A stretch of 64,000 bases of DNA from GCA-2794515 sp033763335 (GTDB lineage Bacteria > Chloroflexota > Anaerolineae > Aggregatilineales > Phototrophicaceae). The DNA lies in assembly GCA_033763335.1 (NCBI GenBank), contig JANRKU010000028.1, positions 1 through 64,000 on the forward strand. The letters run 5' to 3'. This document shows positions 8,488-15,986 of the stretch, piece by piece; position 1 is the first letter of the stretch; each line of letters opens with the position of its first letter. The position numbers were made by a program, and so were the translations under genes. Under the pieces are notes generated by a model. It was not told the origin of the DNA and did not search any database. It was given only the letters and a program-made list of their open reading frames with translations.

Positions 8488-9585
8488 ATGATTAATATGA
8501 AAATCGCCCTCATTCATGATTGGCTCAACCAAATCGGCGGGGCAGAAGATGTTTTAGCCGATTTAGTGACCCTATTCCCAAATAGCCCCATCTATACCAG
8601 CCTATATGCACCCGACATCATGCCCGAATTTTACAAAAAATGGGATATTCGCCCCCTCTGGATGGATAAGCTCCCCGCCATCCACACCAAACATCAGCCC
8701 TATCTGCCCCTATACCCCATCGCATGGGGTGGACTCAAGCTCAATGGTTATGATTTGCTCCTCAGCAACAAAAGCGGATTTTGTCACGGTGTACGCTATG
8801 AGGCGGGGACAATTCATATTTGTTATTGCCTCGCACCCACGCGCTATGTATGGCAATTGGATGAGTATATCGCCCGTGAGGGGCTAGGGCGCGTGGCACA
8901 AATCGGCTTAAAAGCCCTAATGCCGTTGTTCAAATGGTGGGATAAACGCGCATCCAAGCGCGTGCATCATTTTATCGCCATATCAACCGAAATTCAGGGA
9001 CGCATCAAAAAATATTATGACCGCGATTCGGTGATTATCTTCCCGCCCGTAAATACTGCCCGTTTTGCCCAAATGGATGAGACCCCAGAAGATTATTTTC
9101 TTATCGTTTCGCGCCTTATCCCCTATAAGCGCATAGATTTAGCCGTCCAAGCGGCGACTAAACTGGGTGTTCGACTCAAAATTGCAGGTAAAGGACGCGA
9201 TTTAGACCGTCTAAAAGCGATGGCGGGTGATACAGTGGAATTTTTGGGGTATGTCCCCGATGATGACCTACCCCGCCTCATAGCGCGGTGCAAAGCCTTT
9301 TTATTCCCCGGATTAGAAGATTTTGGCATCACACCCGTTCAAGCACAAGCGGCGGGTCGCCCTGTGATTGCCTATGGTGCGGGTGGGGCGTTGGATACGG
9401 TGATAGCAGGGGTTACAGGGGAACATTTTCATGAATTGACGGTGGAATCGTTGATGGCGGTGATGAACACATTTGACCCCACCCAATATGACCCACAAAC
9501 CATCCGCGCCCACGCGCAAAAATTTGATGTCAGCCTATTTAAGGCACAGTTATTAGCATTTATTGAAGAAAAAATGGGGAAGTAG
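8488..9585 (+). CDS. Family 4 glycosyltransferase
   Basis: 365 residues with the GT-B fold. It begins KIALIHDWLNQIGGAEDVL, the typical N-terminal block of this group. The C-terminal nucleotide-sugar domain has FLIVSRLIPYKRIDLAVQA, LKIAGKGRD, and the EX7E-type segment FLFPGLEDFGITPVQAQAAG. It probably adds a hexose in assembly of the surface polysaccharide. ATG 8488 lies three bases after GAGGT from the repeat; ATG 8497 is an alternative that fits the family better. Confidence 0.9.
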   Translation: MINMKIALIHDWLNQIGGAEDVLADLVTLFPNSPIYTSLYAPDIMPEFYKKWDIRPLWMDKLPAIHTKHQPYLPLYPIAWGGLKLNGYDLLLSNKSGFCHGVRYEAGTIHICYCLAPTRYVWQLDEYIAREGLGRVAQIGLKALMPLFKWWDKRASKRVHHFIAISTEIQGRIKKYYDRDSVIIFPPVNTARFAQMDETPEDYFLIVSRLIPYKRIDLAVQAATKLGVRLKIAGKGRDLDRLKAMAGDTVEFLGYVPDDDLPRLIARCKAFLFPGLEDFGITPVQAQAAGRPVIAYGAGGALDTVIAGVTGEHFHELTVESLMAVMNTFDPTQYDPQTIRAHAQKFDVSLFKAQLLAFIEEKMGK

Positions 9586-9623
9586 GTATCGGCGGATATG
9601 TCCACCTAAAGTGGGGAGATTTT

Positions 9624-9651
9624 GTAAGGGCGCAACATGTTGCGCCCTTAC
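9624..9651. repeat. Perfect 28-bp palindrome
   Basis: The left half is GTAAGGGCGCAACA and the right half is its exact inverse complement, so all 28 bases pair. An identical copy is at 57379-57406. It lies between the convergent glycosyltransferase and folE genes, where it could serve as a transcription stop for either strand, although no T-run follows. Confidence 0.85.
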
Positions 9652-9689
9652 GGGCATATAGCCTAGCCAAATCTGATAGACATATCACT

Positions 9690-10505
9690 CTAAAATACAG
9701 AGCGTCCACCTGTGCGTTCAATGTGCGATAAAAATTCGCGCCGTGTGATGTCATTTTCACGGAACGCGCCCAGCATGGCGCTGGTCGTCATCCCAGAATG
9801 ACATTTTTGCACCCCACGCATCATGGAACACATGTGCATTCCATCCAATACCACCGCGACACCTTTTGGCGCGAGGATGGCATCTACAAAATCGGCAATT
9901 TGCCGTGTCAGGCGTTCTTGAACTTGTAAACGCCGAGCAAACATATCTACAATGCGTGGAATTTTAGACAGCCCAATCACTTTTTCGTTGGGGATATATG
10001 CCACATGCGCCCGCCCAATAAAGGGGAGCATGTGATGTTCGCACAGGCTGTAATATTCAATATCACGCACAATGACCATATCATCATATTCTACATCAAA
10101 AATTGCCCCGTTAATGAGTTCAGCAGGGTCTATGCGATACCCTTCTAAGAGTTCCTCATAGGCTTTTGCGACACGATGAGGGGTGCGTTGCAATCCCTCC
10201 CGCTTGGGGTCTTCTCCAACTGCATACAATATTTTTTCGACGGCATCTTCGATGTTATCACGTTCAACAGGGGGAAAACCCAACTCAAAAGTTTGTAAAA
10301 AGTCATCTGAGCCAAATTTTTCTTGCATCATATCAATGAGACTATGCTTGCCGTTCCCATTGCCGTTGGGGTGTGTGGGGGTTTTACCATTCCCGTTTTT
10401 GTTTCCGTTCCCGTTGAGTTTCATCAAGCCACCACTCTTTCCATAAAAATCTTTGATAAAGCGATTATATGTGGCTTTTGTAAAACTAACGTCATATTTC
10501 ACCAT
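9690..10505 (-). CDS. folE: GTP cyclohydrolase I
   Basis: 271 residues. It makes 7,8-dihydroneopterin triphosphate from GTP, the first step of folate synthesis. The zinc ligands are in YSLCEHHMLPFIGRAHVAYIP and in MHMCSMMRGV; KVIGLSKIPRIV and the QERLT block are conserved. About 70 extra N-terminal residues include a Gly-Asn-Lys-rich linker around residues 28-52, which is unusual and probably disordered; a later start (Met28) is possible. It is divergent from folB, which catalyses a later step of the same pathway. Confidence 0.95.
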   Translation of the reverse strand: MVKYDVSFTKATYNRFIKDFYGKSGGLMKLNGNGNKNGNGKTPTHPNGNGNGKHSLIDMMQEKFGSDDFLQTFELGFPPVERDNIEDAVEKILYAVGEDPKREGLQRTPHRVAKAYEELLEGYRIDPAELINGAIFDVEYDDMVIVRDIEYYSLCEHHMLPFIGRAHVAYIPNEKVIGLSKIPRIVDMFARRLQVQERLTRQIADFVDAILAPKGVAVVLDGMHMCSMMRGVQKCHSGMTTSAMLGAFRENDITRREFLSHIERTGGRSVF

Positions 10506-10589
10506 ATCCTCATATAACCGTTAGACAAAACTCATAGCAAAAGCCTATTATGACCCTTTGTGAATATAAGATTAGAATCATGAATGGGG

Positions 10590-10595
10590 TATAAT
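10590..10595 (+). promoter_or_regulatory. Candidate -10 box of the folB-folK operon
   Basis: A consensus TATAAT lies 44 bases before the folB start; no good -35 is seen at 16-18 bp. It overlaps an in-frame ATG at 10594, which argues that this upstream ATG is not the start codon. Confidence 0.4.
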
Positions 10596-10638
10596 GATGA
10601 TAGTCTATCATTGGAATCAAAATAATAGGACTTTTTTG

Positions 10639-11010
10639 ATGCGAGATATAATTGAAATAGACAATTTACGCCTACGGTGCATGATTGGCTTTAGCGCCCA
10701 TGAATTAAAAGATAAGCAAGATGTGGTGATTAGCCTGCGTATTCAAGCGGATATGCACATGGCAGAGCGCACCGATAACCCCGATGATGTCTTTAATTAT
10801 CGCACCCTAACCAAAGCGATTATTGCCCATGTCGAGGCATCTCATTATAAATTAGTCGAGGCACTCGCGGGGGCAATCGCTAAAATTTGTGTCGTAGACC
10901 ACAACGCCCCATGGGTACAAGTGCGCGTCCACAAGCCCAATGCCTTGCGCTTTTCAGATAGTGTGGGTGTAGTCATAGAACGCACGAGAGAGGATTATGA
11001 GACATCATGA
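10639..11010 (+). CDS. folB: Dihydroneopterin aldolase
   Basis: 123 residues from ATG 10639, the normal size of FolB, which cleaves dihydroneopterin to 6-hydroxymethyl-dihydropterin. The N-terminal IEIDNLRLRCMIGFSAHE block and the VFNYRTLTKAI and LVEALAGAIAKICV segments are typical; the catalytic Glu is in the Glu-Ala-Leu block. The chosen ATG follows AGGA by seven bases; the in-frame ATG at 10594 coincides with a TATAAT box. The stop overlaps the folK start by 4 bp (ATGA), so the two are translationally coupled. Confidence 0.93.
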   Translation: MRDIIEIDNLRLRCMIGFSAHELKDKQDVVISLRIQADMHMAERTDNPDDVFNYRTLTKAIIAHVEASHYKLVEALAGAIAKICVVDHNAPWVQVRVHKPNALRFSDSVGVVIERTREDYETS

Positions 11011-11531
11011 CCGTTTATGAAACGCTCCCTGTGATTTACATTGTTGTCGGCTCAAATATGGAGCCAGAACGTCATCTCAAAGAGGCAATTGCCCAATTAC
11101 GTGGGCGTTTTACGGTGTTGGGGATGTCCTCTGTCTATCAATCACCCGCCTTTGGGTATACCCAACAACCCGATTTTTTGGATGTGGTGGTAAAAATTGC
11201 CACGCCCCTCTTGCCTGTCATTGTCAAAGAAAAATTGGAATTTATCGAAAAACGTCTCGGCAGAGACCGCCTCAATCAAGCCACCAAACACGGACCATTG
11301 CCACTAGACATGGATATTTTATTGTGGAGTGATGGGGTTTTCTCGTTTGGCAACAAGCCATGGAAAGTCCCGCATGAGAGCATCACAAAATACGCCGCAG
11401 TCGCTATTCCATTAGCCGAAATTGCGGGTGATGCGCTTCATCCCACCGAAAATGTCACCATCCGCGAGATTGCCAGTCGCTTTACAGGGGCGCATGGGGT
11501 CGTCATGCGTGGGGATATCGTCTTGGAATAA
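11007..11531 (+). CDS. folK: 2-amino-4-hydroxy-6-hydroxymethyldihydropteridine diphosphokinase
   Basis: 174 residues. It pyrophosphorylates the product of FolB using ATP. IVVGSNMEPERHL is the N-terminal block, SSVYQSPAFGYTQQPDFLDVV the pterin-binding segment, and LGRDR followed by GPLPLDMDILLW is the signature with the magnesium-binding aspartates. It forms an operon with folB and complements the divergent folE, so three folate steps are grouped here. Confidence 0.94.
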   Translation: MTVYETLPVIYIVVGSNMEPERHLKEAIAQLRGRFTVLGMSSVYQSPAFGYTQQPDFLDVVVKIATPLLPVIVKEKLEFIEKRLGRDRLNQATKHGPLPLDMDILLWSDGVFSFGNKPWKVPHESITKYAAVAIPLAEIAGDALHPTENVTIREIASRFTGAHGVVMRGDIVLE

Positions 11532-11585
11532 ACCCTACCCCAACGCCAAATATCCGTTACAATGACCTCGTTTTGTATATACCCT

Positions 11586-11616
11586 GTGTAGGGCATGAAT
11601 CGTCATGCCCCTGCAC
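11586..11616. repeat. Short palindrome, GTAGGGCATGA type
   Basis: GTGTAGGGCATGA, a four-base spacer, then TCATGCCCCTGCAC. It is a member of the dispersed palindrome family and lies just upstream of the Wzz-like gene, so the apparent coding extension here is not real. Confidence 0.65.
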
Positions 11617-11647
11617 ATATCGGGTAACAGATAACAGGAGGCGACTT

Positions 11648-12298
11648 TTGGCGCTCACAGATTATTTACGCATCATCGTGCGTCGTGGCTGGATTATGGT
11701 CTTATTGGCGCTCCTCGCAGGAGGCGCGGCATTTCTCATCAGTAGGGGACAAACACCCGTCTATCGCTCCACTCAAGTCGTCCTCATCCAACCATCGCGG
11801 GCAGATTTGGGCTTGGCAGAAGCGAGTGTGCGCTTGGTAACACCCCTAACGGTTTATCTCAATAGCCGTGACCGTGCCAACGAAATTATTGAAGCACTCG
11901 ACTTGGATATGATGCCAGAACAATTACTCGGTAACTCATTTTTTGCCGCCGACCAATTGCGTTTGACGGTGCAAATTGATGTGGATAATACCGATGGCGA
12001 ATTGGGCAACCAGATTGCCCGCGCATGGGGGCAAGCACTGGTAGATTATCGCAATGCAGTGAATCAGCGTTCCCGCCGTGAAGACCGTGTAGATGCCGTC
12101 TTGGTAGATTATCCGCGCTACACACAACAATCACCACGCCCCACCATCAGCCTCGCTATTGGTGCAATTTTGGGCTTGGTATTGGGGGGTATCCTCGTTT
12201 TTGTGCTGGAATATGCCGAAAGTGGTGTCATCCGCAACGCACAAGACCTCACCCGTGCCACTGATGCCCCGCTTATCGCTTCGATTCCACAGGAGTAA
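11648..12298 (+). CDS. Wzz-like polysaccharide chain-length/co-polymerase membrane protein
   Basis: About 216 residues with two membrane helices (about 18-36 and 170-192) enclosing an extracytoplasmic region, the layout of Wzz/CapA-type polysaccharide co-polymerases. The short N-terminal YLRIIVRRGWIM segment before helix one is typical. The start is TTG 11648 because AGGAGG sits six bases upstream at 11636-11641; the longer reading is made of repeat DNA. It precedes the BY-kinase-like gene by 3 bp, and the pair resembles CapA/CapB partners that control chain length and export. Confidence 0.85.
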   Translation: MALTDYLRIIVRRGWIMVLLALLAGGAAFLISRGQTPVYRSTQVVLIQPSRADLGLAEASVRLVTPLTVYLNSRDRANEIIEALDLDMMPEQLLGNSFFAADQLRLTVQIDVDNTDGELGNQIARAWGQALVDYRNAVNQRSRREDRVDAVLVDYPRYTQQSPRPTISLAIGAILGLVLGGILVFVLEYAESGVIRNAQDLTRATDAPLIASIPQE

Positions 12299-12301
12299 AC
12301 C

Positions 12302-12949
12302 ATGACCAATCTCATCACATTGACCAACCCACAATCTGCCATCGCAGAAGCCTATCGTACCTTACGCACCAATTTGATGTTTTATAGCACCGATAAACCC
12401 CTCCACACCATCCTCATCACGGCGGTATCTGCCCCAGAGGATAAAAGTGAAGTGGTCGCCAATCTCGCTGTGACCTTTGCCCAATCGGGTCATAAGACCA
12501 TTTTGGTAGATGCCGATTTGCGCCGTCCATCGCAACATACGCTATGGGGTGTAAGTGGCGAGCGCGGACTCACCACCATGATAACCGACACCGCAACGCT
12601 GGCAAATCCACCATTGGTGGCGACCAGTGTCGAAAATTTGAGCCTGCTCCCCAGTGGGGCATTACCCCCTATCCCTGCTGATGTGTTGAGCAATCAACGC
12701 ATGAGCGAGATTATTGGTGTCCTCAAAGCGCGTGCCGATTATATCTTATTCGATGCCCCGCCCCTCCTCAGCGCCACCGATGCCAGCCTATTGGCGAGCA
12801 AATTAGACGGTGTTGTGTTGGCGGTGAAGGCAGGCAAAACGCGCCGTGACCATCTATCACAAGCACAACAAACCCTCGCACGGGTGCATGTACGCCTATT
12901 GGGGACAATTCTCACCCATGCCCCCCGTGAACGTAGCCAAAAATATTAG
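12302..12949 (+). CDS. CpsD/CapB-type tyrosine kinase homologue with degenerate P-loop
   Basis: 215 residues. AIAEAYRTLRTNLMF opens the domain, ILVDADLRRPSQH is the Walker A' motif and YILFDAPP is Walker B, as in bacterial tyrosine kinases. The Walker A region reads SAPEDKSEVVANLA instead of the usual GPGEGKSTTAANLA: the lysine stays but the glycines and the Thr after Ser are lost. Only one Tyr is near the C terminus, not a tyrosine cluster. It may bind nucleotide poorly and act as a regulator of the adjacent Wzz-like protein. Confidence 0.85.
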   Translation: MTNLITLTNPQSAIAEAYRTLRTNLMFYSTDKPLHTILITAVSAPEDKSEVVANLAVTFAQSGHKTILVDADLRRPSQHTLWGVSGERGLTTMITDTATLANPPLVATSVENLSLLPSGALPPIPADVLSNQRMSEIIGVLKARADYILFDAPPLLSATDASLLASKLDGVVLAVKAGKTRRDHLSQAQQTLARVHVRLLGTILTHAPRERSQKY

Positions 12950-12966
12950 ATTTTATGGTATAAATC

Positions 12967-13081
12967 ATCCCCTATCCCCCCCGCCCCCTTTCCCCATTGC
13001 AGGGAGACAGGGGGAGACAGTCATTCTAGGGCAGGTTTTAGCCCCTCTCCAATTTTTGGGGAGGGGTTGGGGTGGGGTGCA
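12967..13081. repeat. C-rich/G-rich multi-hairpin repeat, copy B
   Basis: The left side is C-rich (CCCCTATCCCCCCCGCCCCC), the right side is GGGGTTGGGGTGGGGT, and a strong inner hairpin CCCCTCTCCAA-TTTT-TTGGGGAGGGG lies at 13042-13066. It resembles the element at 8380-8484 but is more diverged. It lies between the kinase-like gene and the nucleotidyltransferase gene. Confidence 0.7.
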
Positions 13082-13124
13082 TTGCCTTAAGTTGCAGTGT
13101 ATTTAGATAAAAGGAGAAAATTTT

Positions 13125-14204
13125 ATGAAAGGTCTCATCCTCAGTGGGGGCAAAGGCACACGCCTCTACCCACTCACTTATACCCAAGCCAAACAACTGA
13201 TTCCCCTCGCCAATTTACCCGTATTGGTGCGCGTTATTCACACCATGCGCGAAGCAGGCATTACGGATATTGGGATTGTGGTAGGCGATACCGCCCAACA
13301 AATTCAAGATGCCATCTCCAAACGCGATGATCTAAAAGACATGAATTTCACCTATATCCGTCAATTAAGCCCCGATGGATTGGCACACGCGGTAAAAATC
13401 TCGCATGACTTTTTGGGTGATGACCGTTTTGTGATGTTTTTGGGCGATAATGTCATTCAGGGGGGCATTAGCCCACTCATCCGCCAATTCGCAGAAAGCC
13501 AATGGAACAGCCAAATCGTATTAAAAGCTGTCCCCATCGAAAATGCCCGTAGTTATGGCATTGCCCAACTACGCCCCGATGGGAGCATTGAACGCCTCAT
13601 CGAAAAACCACAAAATCCGCCATCAAATTTGGCGCTGGTGGGCATTTATATGTTCGACCACACCATTTTTGAGGCGATTAACAACATCAAACCCTCTCCG
13701 CGTGGCGAATACGAAATTACCGATGCCATCCAATGGCTCATCGAACACAGCTATAGCGTTTATCCCTATGTGCATGATGGTTGGTGGGTAGATACGGGCA
13801 AGGCAGTGGATATGCTCATCGCAAATGACCATGTATTAGATGAACTCGTGCCAAATGTTCACCCCACAGCCACCATCGAAAATTCACAAGTGGATGTACG
13901 TGTCACGGTAGAAGAAGGGGCAATCATCCGCAATAGCATTGTGCGCGGTCCGACCATCATCGGCGCAAATACCCTCATCGAAAATAGTTATGTGGGTCCG
14001 TTCACCAGCATCTATTACAATGTCAAAGTCATCAATTGTGAGGTGGAGCATAGCATCATCTTAGAAGACAGCACCCTCAGCGACCTGCCCGCCCGCCTAC
14101 AAGATAGCCTGATAGGGCGTAAAACACGGGTGACAAAAGATAACACCCTCCCCCGCGCCTTAAAAATGAACTTAGGCGATAACAGCGATATTCGGATTCG
14201 GTAA
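13125..14204 (+). CDS. Glucose-1-phosphate thymidylyltransferase, long form
   Basis: 359 residues. The N-terminal nucleotidyltransferase domain has LILSGGKGTRLYPLT and KQLIPLANLPV, and the catalytic metal site is in FLGDNVIQGG. The C-terminal 110 residues are a left-handed beta-helix with hexapeptide pattern (ENSQVDVRVTVEEGAIIRNS). This is the StrD/long RmlA type, which couples glucose-1-phosphate to dTTP and feeds dTDP-rhamnose synthesis, in line with rfbD at 4260. The ATG at 13125 is preceded by AAAAGGAG. UDP- or other sugar use cannot be excluded. Confidence 0.9.
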   Translation: MKGLILSGGKGTRLYPLTYTQAKQLIPLANLPVLVRVIHTMREAGITDIGIVVGDTAQQIQDAISKRDDLKDMNFTYIRQLSPDGLAHAVKISHDFLGDDRFVMFLGDNVIQGGISPLIRQFAESQWNSQIVLKAVPIENARSYGIAQLRPDGSIERLIEKPQNPPSNLALVGIYMFDHTIFEAINNIKPSPRGEYEITDAIQWLIEHSYSVYPYVHDGWWVDTGKAVDMLIANDHVLDELVPNVHPTATIENSQVDVRVTVEEGAIIRNSIVRGPTIIGANTLIENSYVGPFTSIYYNVKVINCEVEHSIILEDSTLSDLPARLQDSLIGRKTRVTKDNTLPRALKMNLGDNSDIRIR

Positions 14205-14246
14205 TCGCGGTAGCATTTTGTAGGCACAATATAAGGCTTGCGGTTG

Positions 14247-14348
14247 GTGGCGGACATACGCACTTGCGTGCTAGTCCGCCATTACGCTTCTGCCTGTTTT
14301 TGAGGTGTAATGGCTGTACTAGCGCCTTTAGGCGCGTATGTCAGCCAC
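14247..14348. repeat. Double-hairpin repeat, copy 2
   Basis: A 102-bp core in the same orientation as copy 3. Its outer-left arm reads GTGGCGGAC and the adjacent inner arm reads GTCCGCC, whereas the other copies have GGCTGAC and GTCAGCC: both sides of the pairing changed together. The short right hairpin is CGCC-TTTA-GGCG. Flanks beyond the core do not match the other copies well. Confidence 0.8.
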
Positions 14349-14447
14349 AAAATAATACTCAAACACGAAAAAAACAGGCAAAAGACTAAAAAACAGCTAC
14401 GGACAAGACTTATATACCGTCCCTAACTATAATCTCCCAAATGCCAA

Positions 14448-14476
14448 TTGATTTATCCGATAGGCTATGTTATCCT
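14448..14476 (+). promoter_or_regulatory. Candidate promoter of the SAM riboswitch-metK transcript
   Basis: TTGATT at 14448-14453 and TATCCT at 14471-14476 are 17 bp apart. Transcription from about 14483 would include the whole riboswitch. Confidence 0.45.
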
Positions 14477-14499
14477 TTTGCGACAATTTAGACGAAACA

Positions 14500-14660
14500 C
14501 TCATCAAGAGCGACAGAGAGATATGGCTCGAAGAAGTCGCGGCAACCCCCGAAGCATCGGGTAGGTGCTAAATCCATCAGAGGAAACTCTGGAAGATGAG
14601 CGCGGAACGTAAATATGTCGTCCAACGCGCCTCTTCATCATATCATGGAGAGGCGTTTTT
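14500..14660 (+). ncRNA. SAM-I riboswitch with terminator platform
   Basis: The P1 stem pairs CTCATC at 14500-14505 with GATGAG at 14595-14600. Between them are the class hallmarks: AAGAG followed by GACAGAG, GCGGCAACC, and GGTGCTAAATCC, then the TCTGGAAGATGAG closing segment. Downstream, CGCCTCT and AGAGGCG followed by five Ts (14630-14660) form an intrinsic terminator just before metK, and the P1 3' strand can instead pair with the terminator's 5' side. High SAM should stabilise P1, allow the terminator and stop metK transcription. Confidence 0.95.
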
Positions 14661-14683
14661 AATTGATGTACAAGGAGCAAGAA

Positions 14684-15901
14684 GTGACCAGTTCTTCCAG
14701 TTTTATGTCAGCCCCGCAATACTTTTACACCTCTGAATCGGTGTCCGAAGGGCATCCCGATAAGATGTGTGACCAAATTTCAGATGCCGTCCTCGATGCC
14801 ATTTTAGAACAAGACCCAATGGCGCGTGTGGCATGTGAAACATCCACCACCACAGGCGTGGTCTTTGTTTTTGGCGAAATTTCGACCCGCGCTTATGTGG
14901 ATATTGAAAAATTGGTGCGCGAAACTGTCACCAATATCGGTTATACACGCGGTAAATATGGCTTTGATGCCGAAACCTGTGCTGTGATGGTTTCTATCAA
15001 AGAACAATCCCCAGACATCGCTCAAGGTGTAGATAAAGCCCTCGAAATTCGTCAGGGCGATTTATCTGATGCCGAAATTGATGCCACAGGCGCTGGCGAC
15101 CAAGGGATGATGATTGGGTTTGCATGTGATGAAACCCCAGAATTTATGCCCCTCACCATTGCCCTCTCGCACAAATTGGTGCGCCGTCTCACCGAAGCTC
15201 GCAAAAGTGGCGAAATCGAATGGTTGCGCCCCGATGCCAAAAGCCAAGTGACGGTTGAATATGCTTATGGCAAACCCAAGCGCGTAGATACCATCGTGGT
15301 ATCCACCCAACACGCCCCAGAAGTGTCCCAAGCAGAAATTCGCGCCACCGTGATTGACCGCATTATCAAGCGCGTTGTGCCTGCTGAATTAATTGATGCA
15401 GAAACCCGCATTTTCGTGAACCCAACTGGTCGTTTTGTGACTGGTGGTCCAATGGGTGATGCTGGCTTGACTGGGCGTAAAATCATCGTAGATACCTATG
15501 GTGGTGTGGCGCGTCATGGCGGTGGTGCATTTAGCGGAAAAGACCCCACGAAAGTAGACCGTAGCGCCGCTTATATGGCACGCTACATCTCCAAAAATAT
15601 CGTGGCGGCAGGACTCGCAACCCGCTTTGAATTGCAAGTGTCGTATGCCATCGGTGTATCGCACCCCACATCGTTGGCTGTTGAAACATTTGGCACTGGC
15701 GTGATTGAAGATGAAAAGATTGTCGCGCTCATCCGCAAGCATTTCGATATGCGCCCTGCGGCTATTATCCGCGATTTGGACTTGCGCCGTCCCATCTACA
15801 AACAAGTGGCGGCATACGGGCATTTTGGTCGTGAAGACCTGAATGTGCCTTGGGAACGCACCGACAAAGCCGAAATTCTGCGTAAAGAAGCAGGCTTGTA
15901 A
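14684..15901 (+). CDS. metK: S-adenosylmethionine synthetase
   Basis: About 405 residues. It makes SAM from methionine and ATP. FTSESVSEGHPDKMCDQISDAVLD-type N-terminal block, the GAGDQGMMIGFACDE signature near residue 130 and the GGGAFSGKDPTKVDRSAAY P-loop-like segment near 280 are all present. I choose GTG 14684 because AAGGAG ends six bases upstream; a TTG at 14663 falls next to the terminator's T-run and is unlikely. The riboswitch just upstream gives feedback control by the product. Confidence 0.96.
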   Translation: MTSSSSFMSAPQYFYTSESVSEGHPDKMCDQISDAVLDAILEQDPMARVACETSTTTGVVFVFGEISTRAYVDIEKLVRETVTNIGYTRGKYGFDAETCAVMVSIKEQSPDIAQGVDKALEIRQGDLSDAEIDATGAGDQGMMIGFACDETPEFMPLTIALSHKLVRRLTEARKSGEIEWLRPDAKSQVTVEYAYGKPKRVDTIVVSTQHAPEVSQAEIRATVIDRIIKRVVPAELIDAETRIFVNPTGRFVTGGPMGDAGLTGRKIIVDTYGGVARHGGGAFSGKDPTKVDRSAAYMARYISKNIVAAGLATRFELQVSYAIGVSHPTSLAVETFGTGVIEDEKIVALIRKHFDMRPAAIIRDLDLRRPIYKQVAAYGHFGREDLNVPWERTDKAEILRKEAGL

Positions 15902-15912
15902 TCACCAATAAA

Positions 15913-15942
15913 AAAAACGGATGGGCTTCCCCATCCGTTTTT
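15913..15942 (+). terminator. Intrinsic terminator after metK
   Basis: AAAAACGGATGGG, loop CTTC, CCCATCCGTTTTT: a 13-bp stem ending in a T-run. It closes the metK transcript 11 bases after the stop codon and could also work on the minus strand. Confidence 0.9.
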
Positions 15943-15986
15943 GATTCATGATAGAATAAAGGGTGTATTGCTGATATGAGGTTAAT

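Noticed and set aside
9624..9651. Repeats that could be parts of a CRISPR array.
   Set aside because: The palindromes are dispersed over the window, not regularly spaced, and no cas gene is present. The tandem repeats near 61000-63500 are coding repeats.
14398..14433. A further palindrome of the 28-bp family near ACCGTCCCTAA.
   Set aside because: Only the right half resembles the family; the left half does not pair well, so I could not support it as a full copy.
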